From positions 2,480,001 through 2,544,000 of the forward strand of contig NZ_CP099397.1 in NCBI RefSeq assembly GCF_021495345.1: a DNA stretch of 64,000 bases. The letters run 5' to 3'. The stretch's first letter is position 1; each line of letters starts with the position of its first letter. Made by a program: the position numbers and the translations under genes. The DNA comes from Pseudomonas hydrolytica. GTDB taxonomy: Bacteria; Pseudomonadota; Gammaproteobacteria; Pseudomonadales; Pseudomonadaceae. Positions 33,763 to 42,410 of this stretch are shown in pieces. The notes under the pieces were generated by a model, which saw nothing but the letters and a program-made list of their open reading frames with translations, was not told the DNA's origin and did no database searches.

Positions 33763-33777
33763 CCCTGGAGTCCAGGG
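33763..33777. promoter_or_regulatory. MerR-like palindrome upstream of arsenic permease
   Basis: Perfect palindrome CCCTGGA-G-TCCAGGG followed by TTTCC, 38 bases before the permease ATG. The shape resembles MerR-family operators, but no MerR gene is adjacent and a -35 is not clear. Confidence 0.45.
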
Positions 33778-33815
33778 TTTCCTCCAGACCTTTGCAGTTT
33801 GATCTTGAGGGAACC

Positions 33816-34805
33816 ATGACGAGAGATGCACTAGAGCAGAACCAAGTACCGATCTACTTCGTGGCAGTGATTGTCGCGGCGATTGGTGGGCTATTAGCTC
33901 CGACCGCAGCTCAGGGGCTGTCGGCCCTGGTTACGCCCGCCATCGCTGTATTGATGTATGCAATGTTCCTTCAAATTCCGTTACTGAATTTGCGGGAAGG
34001 CTTGCGCAACAGATTCTTCATGGCAGCGCTCCTGATCGCCAACTTCGTTCTGATTCCCCTGTTGGTTTGGGCGCTGACCCGTTTCCTGGAAGGCCAGCCG
34101 GCCATCCTGATCGGCGTGCTGCTGGTACTGCTCACCCCCTGCATCGACTACGTGGTGGTGTTCACCCATATTGGCCGAGGTGATTCTCGCCTGATCCTTT
34201 CAGCGACCCCTATTTTGCTGCTGCTCCAGCTTGCCTTGCTGCCGCTCTACCTCAGCCTGATGCTGAGCGGCTCCTCTGGAGTGGTCGTGTCGATAGGCCC
34301 CTTCGTTGAAGCCTTTCTAGCTCTGATCGTGGCCCCACTGATCCTGGCCTTGCTGACTGAGGCTTTAGTCAAACGCTCCGCTGCGGTGAAGGTATGGGCT
34401 GACGCCTGGGCCTGGCTACCAGTGCCGGCAATGGCGGCAGTGTTGATCACCGTGGTCGGCTCACAGATTGCGCCCGTGGTGAATGAGTTCGACAGACTTG
34501 CCCCAGTGCTACCGGTCTATATCGCCTTTGCTTTCCTGGCTCCGATCATCGGTGCCTGGGTATCCAGAGCATTTCGACTTCCTGCCGGCGCGGCAAGAGC
34601 GGTGACCTTCAGCTCCTCGACCCGCAACTCGCTGGTGGTTCTGCCACTAGCACTGGCGCTGCCTGAGGATTTGCGCGTCCTAGCCGCCGCCGCAGTAATC
34701 ACTCAGACCCTGGTCGAATTGGTTGCTGAACTGATCTACGTGCGGGCTGTGCCGACGTTTCTTTGCCGTGACCGCTCAGAGGTGAGCGAATCACTTAGTC
34801 GCTGA
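33816..34805 (+). CDS. ACR3/SBF-family arsenic resistance permease
   Basis: A 329-residue inner-membrane protein with about ten helices of the bile-acid:sodium symporter/ACR3 superfamily. It carries the conserved segments TPCIDYVVVFTHIGRGD and SSSTRNSLVVLPLAL; the former contains the Cys that lines the arsenite path in ACR3-type pumps. It is annotated in many pseudomonads as an arsenic resistance protein and differs from the Acr3 encoded at 38343. GAGGG lies near the ATG at 33816; the TTG at 33792 is less likely. It is divergent in position from the main ars operon and convergent with arsJ. Confidence 0.8.
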   Translation: MTRDALEQNQVPIYFVAVIVAAIGGLLAPTAAQGLSALVTPAIAVLMYAMFLQIPLLNLREGLRNRFFMAALLIANFVLIPLLVWALTRFLEGQPAILIGVLLVLLTPCIDYVVVFTHIGRGDSRLILSATPILLLLQLALLPLYLSLMLSGSSGVVVSIGPFVEAFLALIVAPLILALLTEALVKRSAAVKVWADAWAWLPVPAMAAVLITVVGSQIAPVVNEFDRLAPVLPVYIAFAFLAPIIGAWVSRAFRLPAGAARAVTFSSSTRNSLVVLPLALALPEDLRVLAAAAVITQTLVELVAELIYVRAVPTFLCRDRSEVSESLSR

Positions 34806-34842
34806 ATTAGGGTCGAAGAAAGGGGGGCCATTAGGCAGCCCC

Positions 34843-36066
34843 TTACGAGGCTGGCGTCGAGTGCCGAGGTAGCGCGATAGAAATCAGAGCTGCCAGCAGC
34901 ACGAAACCACTGGAAACCCACAGGCAGGCTTCCAGCCCGTACTGCTGGAACACCCAGCCGGAGAGCAGCGTGCCGAGTAGGCGCCCCAAGGCGTTGGACA
35001 TGTAGTAGAAGCCCACGTCCAGGGACACCCCGTCCTCCTTGGCATAGCTAACGATCAGGTAGCTGTGCAGCGACGAGTTCACCGCGAACAGCACACCGAA
35101 CAGCATCAGCCCGCCCAGCAGTACCACCTGTGCCGACCAGCCGGCGCTCAGCCCTAGAGCAATCAGCGCCGGAAAACCGGCCAGGGCCAGAGCCCAGGAG
35201 AAAGCAGCGCGGCCATCAGGCACGTGCCCGCTCTTCTTGCCGGTGATACTGGGGGCGAAGGACTGCACGATGCCGTAGCCGATGATCCAGGCGGCAAGGA
35301 AGCTCCCAACCAGCCAGAAGTCCCAACCGAATACGGTGCTCAGATACACCGGCAGCGCCACCACGAACCACACGTCGCGAGCGCCGAAGAGGAACAACCG
35401 GGCGGCCGAGAGGATGTTGATCGCCCGGCTCTTGGACAGCATGTCGCGGAACTTCGGCTTGGCCTTGGCCTTGCCGAGATCCCTCCTCAGCAGCACCAGG
35501 CTGCCCAGCCAGATCAGAGCCAGTACCGCCGCCATGGACAGCACTGCGCCCGTGAAGCCGAGCAAGGCCAGCAGCGCACCACCGAGGAAGAAGCCCACGC
35601 CCTTGAGCGCGTTCTTCGAGCCGGTGAGGATGGCCACCCACTTGTACAACGTACCCTGTTGGTTGTCCGGCACCAGGAGCTTGATCGAGCTCTTGGCGGA
35701 CATCTTGTTGAGATCCTTGGCGATGCCAGACAGCGCCTGGGCGCCCATTACCCAGGGCACGGTCAGCCATGCGGCCGGCACCGTCAGCATCAGCAAGGCC
35801 AGCACCTGCATACCCAGGCCGATGTTCATGGTGCGGTTGAGGCCGAGGCGTGCGCCGAGATAGCCGCCCACCAGATTGGTGATAACGCCGAATATCTCGT
35901 AGAACAGGAACAGCGCAGCGATCTGCAGTGGCGTGTAGCCCAAAGTGTGGAAGTGCAACACCACCAGCATGCGCAATGCGCCGTCGGTAAGGGTGAACGC
36001 CCAGTAGTTACCGGTGACCAGCAGGTACTGACGCACTTCCACGGATAGGGCTGACAACGCCTTCAT
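34843..36066 (-). CDS. arsJ: ArsJ, MFS exporter of 1-arseno-3-phosphoglycerate
   Basis: A 407-residue major-facilitator transporter with about twelve helices and the ArsJ-type N-terminus (QYLLVTGNYWAFTLTDGALRMLVVLHF). Together with the neighbouring GAPDH it confers arsenate resistance: GAPDH makes 1-arseno-3-phosphoglycerate from arsenate, and ArsJ exports it, whereupon it breaks down outside. Last gene of the minus-strand ars operon, 9 bases after gapdh. Confidence 0.9.
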   Translation of the reverse strand: MKALSALSVEVRQYLLVTGNYWAFTLTDGALRMLVVLHFHTLGYTPLQIAALFLFYEIFGVITNLVGGYLGARLGLNRTMNIGLGMQVLALLMLTVPAAWLTVPWVMGAQALSGIAKDLNKMSAKSSIKLLVPDNQQGTLYKWVAILTGSKNALKGVGFFLGGALLALLGFTGAVLSMAAVLALIWLGSLVLLRRDLGKAKAKPKFRDMLSKSRAINILSAARLFLFGARDVWFVVALPVYLSTVFGWDFWLVGSFLAAWIIGYGIVQSFAPSITGKKSGHVPDGRAAFSWALALAGFPALIALGLSAGWSAQVVLLGGLMLFGVLFAVNSSLHSYLIVSYAKEDGVSLDVGFYYMSNALGRLLGTLLSGWVFQQYGLEACLWVSSGFVLLAALISIALPRHSTPAS

Positions 36067-36075
36067 GATTGCTGA

Positions 36076-37080
36076 TTACTCCGCCGCGCCGACCAGCCGG
36101 GCCAGCTCCGCCGCGCGGTTGGCGTACCCCCACTCGTTGTCGTACCAGGCGTAGATCTTCACCTGGGTGCCGGCTACCACCAGGGTCGACAGGGCGTCGA
36201 TGATCGAGGAGCGCGGGTCGGTGCGGTAGTCGATGGATACCAGCGGACGCGCCTCAAAGCCCAGGATGTTCTTCAGCGGGCCTTCGGCAGCTGCCTTGAG
36301 CAGAGCGTTGACCTCTTCGGCGGTGGTCCCACGCGCTACCTCGAACACGCAGTCGGTCAGCGAGGCGTTGGCCAGCGGTACGCGCACGGCATGGCCGTTC
36401 AGCTTGCCGCGCAGCTCGGGGAAGATCTCCGCGATGGCCGTGGCCGAGCCGGTGGTGGTCGGGATCAGGCTCATGCCGGAGGCGCGGGCGCGGCGCAGAT
36501 CCTTGTGCGGGGTGTCGAGGATGCTCTGGGTGTTGGTCAGATCATGGATGGTAGTGATCGAGCCGTGGCGGATACCCAGGTTCTCGTGGATCACCTTGAC
36601 CACCGGCGCCAGGCAGTTGGTGGTGCAGGAGGCGGCAGTGACGATGCGGTGCTGCGCCGGGTCGAAGAGGTGCTGGTTGACGCCCATCACCACGTTCAGC
36701 GCGCCTTTTTCCTTGACCGGTGCGCAGACCACCACGCGCTTCACGCCCTGATCCAGATAGGTCTGGAGCACGGCGACAGTCTTCATCTTGCCACTGGCCT
36801 CGATCACCAAGTCGCAGCCGCTCCAATCGGTATCGCCGATGGCCTTGTTGGCGGTGACGCGAATACGCTTGCCATCGATCACCACGTTCTCGCCATCGCT
36901 ACCCGCTTCGTGCTGCCAGCGGCCATGTACTGAGTCGAAGTTCAGCAGGTGGGCGTGGGTGGCAGCATCGCCAGCCGGGTCGTTGATCTGCACGAACTCC
37001 AGCTCGGGCCAGTTCCAGGCAGCGCGCAGGGCCAGGCGGCCAATACGGCCGAATCCGTTGATACCGACTTTGATCGTCAT
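36076..37080 (-). CDS. ArsJ-associated glyceraldehyde-3-phosphate dehydrogenase
   Basis: A 334-residue GAPDH with Rossmann start [19 protein letters not shown] and the active site [15 protein letters not shown] (catalytic Cys). It converts glyceraldehyde-3-phosphate and arsenate to 1-arseno-3-phosphoglycerate for ArsJ. The start is the ATG at 37080; upstream codons in the open frame are not part of the protein. Position between the phosphatase and arsJ in the ars operon shows the arsenate-specific role rather than glycolysis. Confidence 0.92.
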   Translation of the reverse strand: MTIKVGINGFGRIGRLALRAAWNWPELEFVQINDPAGDAATHAHLLNFDSVHGRWQHEAGSDGENVVIDGKRIRVTANKAIGDTDWSGCDLVIEASGKMKTVAVLQTYLDQGVKRVVVCAPVKEKGALNVVMGVNQHLFDPAQHRIVTAASCTTNCLAPVVKVIHENLGIRHGSITTIHDLTNTQSILDTPHKDLRRARASGMSLIPTTTGSATAIAEIFPELRGKLNGHAVRVPLANASLTDCVFEVARGTTAEEVNALLKAAAEGPLKNILGFEARPLVSIDYRTDPRSSIIDALSTLVVAGTQVKIYAWYDNEWGYANRAAELARLVGAAE

Positions 37081-37105
37081 GGTGCGGTCTCGCGTAAAGG
37101 TGTGG

Positions 37106-37606
37106 TCAGTTGGTCGCGTCGAACTGGTTGATCCAGTTGAGATGCGCTGGATGCTGAATGGCTTTGGGGCGCAGGGCCTGCACCAGGGCGATGGCATCGA
37201 CACGTGGGATGCCTGCCTCGATCAGAATGCGTGCAGCGATCAGCCCGGTACGACCGGAACCACCCTTGCAGTGGATGGCCAGCGATTGGCCCGCGCGAAG
37301 TTGATCGAGGATCGCCTGGCGGGACTCTCGCCAACCCTGGCCGAAATCTTCGAGCGGCACTTGCTCATCGGACACCGGCAGGTGATACCAGCCGAGATCA
37401 AAAGCCTGGCAGTGCTTGGCAATCTGCTCGGCGCCATTGGCGGCCAGCTCGCTCTGCGGCATCAGGGTGATGACCGCCGAAGCGCCGGCTTGCTTGAGCG
37501 CAGCCAGCGCCTCCTCAAGCGAGGTGTCCTTAGTGCCTGGGCAGGGCGTGAAGATCAGCTTGCCAGGAATACCGGGGATGCTGAGCAGGTCGTGCGGATG
37601 ACTCAT
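37106..37606 (-). CDS. CDKN3-like dual-specificity/tyrosine phosphatase
   Basis: A 166-residue cysteine phosphatase with the P-loop [10 protein letters not shown] (Cys-x5-Arg) and general-acid loop around DEQVPLEDF. Homologues are found inside arsenic clusters next to gapdh and arsJ, but the substrate is unknown. Whether it acts on a phosphorylated metabolite or is a redox-type arsenate reductase-like enzyme cannot be told. AGGAAC lies upstream of its ATG. It is 17 bases after arsH. Confidence 0.85.
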   Translation of the reverse strand: MSHPHDLLSIPGIPGKLIFTPCPGTKDTSLEEALAALKQAGASAVITLMPQSELAANGAEQIAKHCQAFDLGWYHLPVSDEQVPLEDFGQGWRESRQAILDQLRAGQSLAIHCKGGSGRTGLIAARILIEAGIPRVDAIALVQALRPKAIQHPAHLNWINQFDATN

Positions 37607-37623
37607 CTAAGGTGTTCCTTCGA

Positions 37624-38340
37624 TCAGATAGCGCGCTGATTGACGCGCTTGGAGAGTTCTTCCGCCGATTCCTTGCGCTCGGAGTAGCGGTCAACCAGGT
37701 AGTCAGAGCGATCGCGCAGCAGCAGGGTGAACTTGACCAGTTCCTCCATCACATCCACTACACGGTCGTAGAACGAGGACTGCTTCATCCGGCCGTCCGC
37801 GTCGAACTCCAGATAGGCCTTGGGCACCGAGGACTGATTGGGGATGGTGAACATGCGCATCCAGCGGCCAAGCACTCGCAGCTGGTTGACCACGTTGAAT
37901 GACTGCGAACCGCCGCAGACCTGCATCACCGCCAGGGTCTTGCCCTGGGTCGGGCGAACCGCGCCAATGGCCAGCGGCACCCAATCGATCTGCGCCTTGA
38001 ATACGGCGGTCATCGAGCCGTGACGCTCGGGTGAGCACCACACCTGGCCCTCCGACCACTGCATCAGCTCACGCAGCTCCTGAACCTTGGGATGGCTATC
38101 CGGAGCATCGTCCGGCAGCGGCAGGCCGCTCGGATCGAAGATGCGGGTCTCGGCGCCGAAGCGTTGTAGCAAGCGTGCGGCCTCTTCGGTCAGCAGGCGG
38201 CTGAAGGAGCGCTCGCGGCAGGAGCCGTAGAGCAACAGGATGCGGGGTGGGTGAGTCGAAGCCGACTCGATACCGAGCTTGTCTGGACTCGGCAGGTCAG
38301 CCAGTTCGATGTCCAGGTTGGGTAGCAGATCGTCTTGCAT
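37624..38340 (-). CDS. arsH: ArsH, NADPH-dependent FMN reductase
   Basis: A 238-residue flavodoxin-like protein with FMN-binding [12 protein letters not shown] and the ArsH-specific [18 protein letters not shown] and [14 protein letters not shown] blocks. ArsH oxidises or reduces organoarsenicals and flavin substrates with NADPH and gives resistance to organoarsenicals. AGGAG lies 5 bases before the ATG, and the gene starts 2 bases after acr3 stops, so translation is closely linked. Confidence 0.93.
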   Translation of the reverse strand: MQDDLLPNLDIELADLPSPDKLGIESASTHPPRILLLYGSCRERSFSRLLTEEAARLLQRFGAETRIFDPSGLPLPDDAPDSHPKVQELRELMQWSEGQVWCSPERHGSMTAVFKAQIDWVPLAIGAVRPTQGKTLAVMQVCGGSQSFNVVNQLRVLGRWMRMFTIPNQSSVPKAYLEFDADGRMKQSSFYDRVVDVMEELVKFTLLLRDRSDYLVDRYSERKESAEELSKRVNQRAI

Positions 38341-38342
38341 GA

Positions 38343-39401
38343 TTACTCCTGGGGAACAGTGGCGGCGCCGTCAAACCAGCGGCGTTTGAGCCACCAGGCG
38401 ACACCAACCAGCGAGATCAATACCGGCACTTCAACCAGCGGGCCGATCACCGTAGCGAAGGCTACCGGCGAGGCCAGACCGAAAGTGGCGATGGCCACCG
38501 CGATGGCCAGCTCGAAGTTGTTGCTGGCCGCGGTGAATGCCAGCGCCGTGGTGCGCGGATAGTCAGCCTCCAGCAGCTTGCCCATCCAGAAGCTGATGAA
38601 GAACATCACCACGAAGTAGATGGTCAGCGGGAAGGCGATGCGCAGCACATCCAGCGGCAGTTGCAGCACCATGTCGCCCTTGAGGCTGAACATCGCGACG
38701 ATGGTCAGCAGCAGCGCCACCAGGGTCAGCGGGCTGATACGCGGAATGAAGCGCTCGCTGTACCAGGCCTCACCCTTGCGCGCGATCAACAGCTTGCGGG
38801 TGAGGAATCCGGCCAGGAAGGGAATGCCAAGATAGATCAGCACCGACTCGGCGATATCGAAGAAGCTGGTCTCGATCACGCTGCCCTGCAGGCCGAACAG
38901 TGGCGGCAGCAGGCCGAGGAAGATCCAGGCGTACACACTGAAGAACAGGATCTGGAAGATGCTGTTGAAGGCCACCAGGCCGGCGACGTACTGGTTGTTG
39001 CCACCGGCGATCTGGTTCCACACCAGTACCATGGCGATGCAACGGGCCAGGCCGATCAGGATCAAACCGGTCATGTACTCGGGCTGGTCGCGCAGGAAGA
39101 TCACTGCCAGGGCGAACATCAGCACTGGGCCGATCACCCAGTTCTGGATCAGTGACAAAGCCAGGATGCGCTTGTCGCTGAACACCTGCGGCAGCTCCTC
39201 GTACTTCACCTTGGCCAGCGGCGGATACATCATCACGATCAGGCCGATGGCGATTGGGATGTTGGTCGAGCCCACGGACAGGCTGTTCAGCCAGACCGGA
39301 AAGCCCTCGAACAGGCTGCCCAGAGCCACGCCCAGTGCCATGGCGAGGAAGATCCACAGGGTCAGGTAGCGATCCAGGAAGGACAAACGACTCTTGCTCA
39401 T
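38343..39401 (-). CDS. acr3: Acr3-type arsenite efflux permease
   Basis: A 352-residue permease with ten helices of the ACR3 family, carrying [16 protein letters not shown] with the conserved Cys required for arsenite transport, and [15 protein letters not shown]. It exports As(III), and often Sb(III), across the inner membrane without an ATPase. ATG 39401 with GGGAG 7 bases upstream was chosen over the TTG that overlaps arsC. Central gene of the ars operon. Confidence 0.93.
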   Translation of the reverse strand: MSKSRLSFLDRYLTLWIFLAMALGVALGSLFEGFPVWLNSLSVGSTNIPIAIGLIVMMYPPLAKVKYEELPQVFSDKRILALSLIQNWVIGPVLMFALAVIFLRDQPEYMTGLILIGLARCIAMVLVWNQIAGGNNQYVAGLVAFNSIFQILFFSVYAWIFLGLLPPLFGLQGSVIETSFFDIAESVLIYLGIPFLAGFLTRKLLIARKGEAWYSERFIPRISPLTLVALLLTIVAMFSLKGDMVLQLPLDVLRIAFPLTIYFVVMFFISFWMGKLLEADYPRTTALAFTAASNNFELAIAVAIATFGLASPVAFATVIGPLVEVPVLISLVGVAWWLKRRWFDGAATVPQE

Positions 39402-39403
39402 GC

Positions 39404-39880
39404 TCAAGCTCCCAGGGTGCCGATCAGTGCCAGCTCGGCCTTGAGCTGCTCTGGGCTCAGGCGCTCGAACGGCAATGCGAGAAAGGCCTGAACGCGTGTG
39501 CGGATGGTTGTCAGGGTGTGGTCGAAGGCTGCCTCAATTTGCTCTGCGCTACCGTCCATCTCGGACGGATCGACCAGCCCCCAGTGCGACTTGATCGCTG
39601 GGCCGAAGAACACCGGGCAGGCCTCTCCTGCTGCCTTGTCGCAGACCGTAATGACGAAATCCGGGGACAGCTGCGCATGCACATCGCTGGACTTGCTGAA
39701 GAGTCCGTCGGTGCCGATGTCAGCCCGCTGCAAAGCCTGCAGGCTCAGTGGATTCACTTCCCCCTTGGGCTGGCTGCCGGCACTGAATGCCTGCATGCCC
39801 GCCGGAGCGAGGTGGTTGAACAGAGCCTCCGACAAGATGCTGCGGCAGCTGTTGGCGGCGCAAAGAAACAGAACTTTCAT
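39404..39880 (-). CDS. arsC: Arsenate reductase, LMW-phosphatase type (ArsC)
   Basis: A 158-residue arsenate reductase of the low-molecular-weight phosphatase fold, with the P-loop CAANSCRS (Cys-x5-Arg) and a second redox region around [12 protein letters not shown]. It reduces arsenate to arsenite for export. The last 30 residues extend beyond the usual core. It follows arsR and precedes acr3, and is one of two such enzymes in this operon. Confidence 0.9.
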   Translation of the reverse strand: MKVLFLCAANSCRSILSEALFNHLAPAGMQAFSAGSQPKGEVNPLSLQALQRADIGTDGLFSKSSDVHAQLSPDFVITVCDKAAGEACPVFFGPAIKSHWGLVDPSEMDGSAEQIEAAFDHTLTTIRTRVQAFLALPFERLSPEQLKAELALIGTLGA

Positions 39881-39901
39881 CACTCATCCCACCATCAGGG
39901 C

Positions 39902-40258
39902 TCAGCAGCAGCTTGCTGCACGCTCTGGGCGATCCCCCATTTGCTGCAAACGTTGGGCGTCATCACCCAGCAGACTGTGGTTCGCCGCGTGCGTGGTCTG
40001 GAGGATCTGCACGACCCACTCAGGCAGTTCAGGGTGTAGGCGGTAGTACACCCATTGGCCTTGGCGGCGATCCTCAAGCAGCCCGCAGGTACGCAGCTGG
40101 GCCAGGTGGCGAGAAATCTTGGGCTGGCTCTCATCGAGCGCGCAGGTCAGCTCGCACACGCAGAGCTCGCCCTCTTGCACGATCAGCATCATGGCGCGGA
40201 CACGCGTCTCGTCAGCCAGGCATTTGAAAACGGTGGTGGGAGTTAGGGACTCAGCCAT
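39902..40258 (-). CDS. arsR: ArsR arsenite-responsive repressor
   Basis: A 118-residue winged-helix repressor of the SmtB/ArsR family. The As(III)-binding motif ELCVCEL lies in the recognition-helix region, followed by SQPKISRHLAQLRTCGLLEDR. The C-terminus ends in a Cys pair that may add metal contacts. It represses the ars operon, probably through the palindrome upstream of the first gene, and lies between the two arsC genes. Confidence 0.93.
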   Translation of the reverse strand: MAESLTPTTVFKCLADETRVRAMMLIVQEGELCVCELTCALDESQPKISRHLAQLRTCGLLEDRRQGQWVYYRLHPELPEWVVQILQTTHAANHSLLGDDAQRLQQMGDRPERAASCC

Positions 40259-40265
40259 AGCGACC

Positions 40266-40679
40266 TCAGCGTTTGGTTTTCACCAGGACGAACATCTTGA
40301 TGCGCTCATGGATCTCATGAAGCGTGTGGCGGAATGCTTCCGGCTTGGTGCTCGTAACCGGGTCTTCAAAGTTCCACGCGAGAACCTCGCCAGCACTAGG
40401 AAGCGCCTGGCACTCCAGCGCCGACTTGTCGCACAGGGTGATGACATAGTCGAAGCGCTTGCCCTCGAACCCATCGATGGACTTACTGCGCAGGCCCTCA
40501 GTACTCACACCCAGGTGCTCCAATGCCTCGATGGTCCGCTGATCAACACCACCTGGGTCGGTGCCCGCACTGAATGCCTCGAAATGCTCGGAATCGGTAT
40601 GCCGCAGGAGCGCCTCGGCCAGCTGAGACCGGGCGGCATTAGCGACGCACACGAACAGCACACTGCTTTTGTTGGTCAT
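40266..40679 (-). CDS. arsC: LMW-phosphatase/arsenate reductase-like protein (first ars gene)
   Basis: A 137-residue LMW-phosphatase-fold protein with P-loop CVANAARS (Cys-x5-Arg) and CDKSALECQALP. It is a thioredoxin-dependent ArsC-like enzyme and the first gene of the ars operon. The start at 40679 (MTNKSS) is preferred; a start at 40688 is possible. It may have partly redundant function with the second arsC, or act on another phosphoester. It ends 7 bases before arsR. Confidence 0.85.
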   Translation of the reverse strand: MTNKSSVLFVCVANAARSQLAEALLRHTDSEHFEAFSAGTDPGGVDQRTIEALEHLGVSTEGLRSKSIDGFEGKRFDYVITLCDKSALECQALPSAGEVLAWNFEDPVTSTKPEAFRHTLHEIHERIKMFVLVKTKR

Positions 40680-40694
40680 CGGCCACATCTCATA

Positions 40695-40714
40695 ATATTC
40701 GCTTAATCGAATAT
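40695..40714. promoter_or_regulatory. Probable ArsR operator upstream of ars operon
   Basis: Perfect inverted repeat ATATTCG - CTTAAT - CGAATAT immediately upstream of the first ars gene, in an AT-rich region (further ATAT...ATAT at 40711-40728). This fits an ArsR-type operator overlapping the promoter. Confidence 0.75.
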
Positions 40715-40792
40715 ATGAATTTCCATATTAGTTGTAAAGCTAGATGGGACGAACTGGACTGTTGGGCTAAAAACTTCGATTAGCGAGCTGGC

Positions 40793-41254
40793 TCAAAGCC
40801 AGCGCCGTGCCTTTGAGCAGTAGCGGACGAACTCCTCGCCAAAAAGCAACCTCAGTGCCCGCTCCTCGGGATCAATCTGGAAGCGGTTCATGTACATCAC
40901 GAAGGCGACCACACCGAGCAGTGTGAATGGCGAGGCTAGCATCAGCGACCAAGCCACCAGAGCAGTGGCGAAGCCCAGATACATCGGGTTGCGGGTGTGC
41001 TGGTAGATGCCGCCATCGACCAAGGCAGAGGCCTTCTCCGGGCGTAGCGGGTTGACCGTGGTAGAAGCGCGTTGGAAGGACAGCACTCCGGCAAGGCACA
41101 CGCCCAGCCCCAGCAATAACACGGGCAGCGAGATGGCCACGCGCAAGCCAAGCGTCAGATCAAAGCTTGGCAAGTAGCAATCGGCTCCCCCCATCAGAAC
41201 TCCGATGAGGGTTGCGACCAAGGGCGGTGGAATACGATTTTCCAGCACACCCAT
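40793..41254 (-). CDS. Isoprenylcysteine carboxyl methyltransferase-like (ICMT) membrane protein
   Basis: A 153-residue membrane protein with three to four helices, and the ICMT-family C-terminal motif HTRNPMYLGF followed by FQIDPEERALRLLFGEEFVRYC. Bacterial members are often found beside heavy-metal efflux genes and methylate unknown acceptors. It begins 4 bases after the DsbA-like gene and closes a four-gene operon with the CDF transporter, dsbB and dsbA-like genes. Confidence 0.85.
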   Translation of the reverse strand: MGVLENRIPPPLVATLIGVLMGGADCYLPSFDLTLGLRVAISLPVLLLGLGVCLAGVLSFQRASTTVNPLRPEKASALVDGGIYQHTRNPMYLGFATALVAWSLMLASPFTLLGVVAFVMYMNRFQIDPEERALRLLFGEEFVRYCSKARRWL

Positions 41255-41258
41255 GGCG

Positions 41259-41942
41259 TCACTTCCTTACCTTGGCGACTTCGCTACCCACTAATTGGCG
41301 CAGTGGTTCGAGGCCAAACTCGTCCAGCGGGCGGCCATTGACGAAGAAAGTCGGTGTGCCCTGAACACCCACCGCCTTAACGTCCTGCATGTCTATCTTA
41401 AGTACGGCATCGACAGCGGGTGTGTTCATGTCCGCACGAGCTTTCTCCACATTCAGGCCGACTCGTTCGGCGACGATCCAGGCCTCTTGGGCTTTGGGGT
41501 CGTCGTGCCAGCCCGGCTGGGCTTCTAGCACGGCCTCCAGCACCTGCGGATATAGGTTCTGTTTACGCGAGGCCTCCAACAGGCGTGCCACCTCCTCAGA
41601 TGCTTGGTGGAACAGCACATAGCGCAGCACCAAGCGCACTTCGGCGGGGTTCTCGGCGAGGATTTTTTTCACATGCGGGTAGAAGGCGCGACATGCCTCA
41701 CACGACGGGTCGAAGAACTCAACGATGGTCACCGGGGCTTTGGCTGGGCCGAACACCGGCGAGTGGAAACGGACTAGGTTGCTACTGTCTGAGGTGGCTT
41801 CCGTTGCCGCTTGCGCTGGCGCGGTTGCCTGGGGCTGCTGCGATGTCTGGGACGATTTCGATGGCACGTACAGGTATGCAGCGGCAGCAAAGGCGGCCAG
41901 GATCACCACGCAGATGATCAGGACCAGAGGGCGGCGGTTCAT
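41259..41942 (-). CDS. DsbA/DsbG-family periplasmic thioredoxin-fold protein
   Basis: A 227-residue protein with an N-terminal membrane anchor (residues 6-25) and a DsbA-like thioredoxin fold with active site FDPSCEACRAFYPH (Cys-Glu-Ala-Cys). The cis-Pro loop GVQGTPTFFVNGRP follows. It forms or shuffles disulfides in the periplasm, probably re-oxidised by the DsbB-like protein encoded next, whose stop overlaps its start by one base (TAATG). Confidence 0.9.
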   Translation of the reverse strand: MNRRPLVLIICVVILAAFAAAAYLYVPSKSSQTSQQPQATAPAQAATEATSDSSNLVRFHSPVFGPAKAPVTIVEFFDPSCEACRAFYPHVKKILAENPAEVRLVLRYVLFHQASEEVARLLEASRKQNLYPQVLEAVLEAQPGWHDDPKAQEAWIVAERVGLNVEKARADMNTPAVDAVLKIDMQDVKAVGVQGTPTFFVNGRPLDEFGLEPLRQLVGSEVAKVRK

Positions 41943-42373
41943 TAAATGGTTCTCCGACGGATGATGATGAGTAGGACGGCGATCAGGGCAAAGGCCAACA
42001 GGGCTAGCACCGGCAAAGGCATGCCGCCAAAGATGGTCATGTCAGATCCTGAGCAAGACGGGCCGGTAGCCGTGCACGGCTGAATCGGCTGGGGAATCAA
42101 CCCTGCATAAAGCAGCGTATGGGCCAAGGCCAGTGCTGCGCCGATGGCGGCCAGCGGCAAGGCATAGCGCCAGATAGCGAAGTCTGAGTGGTAGCAGGCG
42201 ATAGCCAGAATTACCGCTAGTGGGAACATGAAGGCACGCTGGAACCAGCACAGCACGCATGGCGCCTGCCCCATTACTTCGCCGATGAACAGCGCGGAGA
42301 GGGTCGACACCAGAGCTACTAGCCAGGCGATCAGCAGCAGATTCCAGCTGCCGGTGGAGGGTTGAAGGCTCAT
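41942..42373 (-). CDS. dsbB: DsbB-family disulfide oxidoreductase
   Basis: A 143-residue membrane protein with four helices and the DsbB cysteine pairs: CVLCWFQRAFMFPL in the first loop, and PCTATGPSCSG in the second periplasmic loop. It passes electrons from DsbA to quinone. Second in the CDF operon, directly before the DsbA-like gene. The pairing with a metal exporter suggests protection of periplasmic thiols from metals, which is inference. Confidence 0.9.
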   Translation of the reverse strand: MSLQPSTGSWNLLLIAWLVALVSTLSALFIGEVMGQAPCVLCWFQRAFMFPLAVILAIACYHSDFAIWRYALPLAAIGAALALAHTLLYAGLIPQPIQPCTATGPSCSGSDMTIFGGMPLPVLALLAFALIAVLLIIIRRRTI

Positions 42374-42410
42374 CGTAATTGCCTTATGACGCCGCGGGCG
42401 ACGTTGCTGA

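Larger units (their letters stand above)
33331..33815. other. Non-coding junction with kinase remnant
   Basis: About 485 bases between the AbiEi-like gene and the arsenic permease. It contains an AT-rich segment with TATAAT/ATAATTAACTATA words near 33440-33470, the 3' remnant of a sensor histidine kinase (33591-33711, separate entry) and a palindrome next to the permease (33763-33777). No intact gene. Confidence 0.7.
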
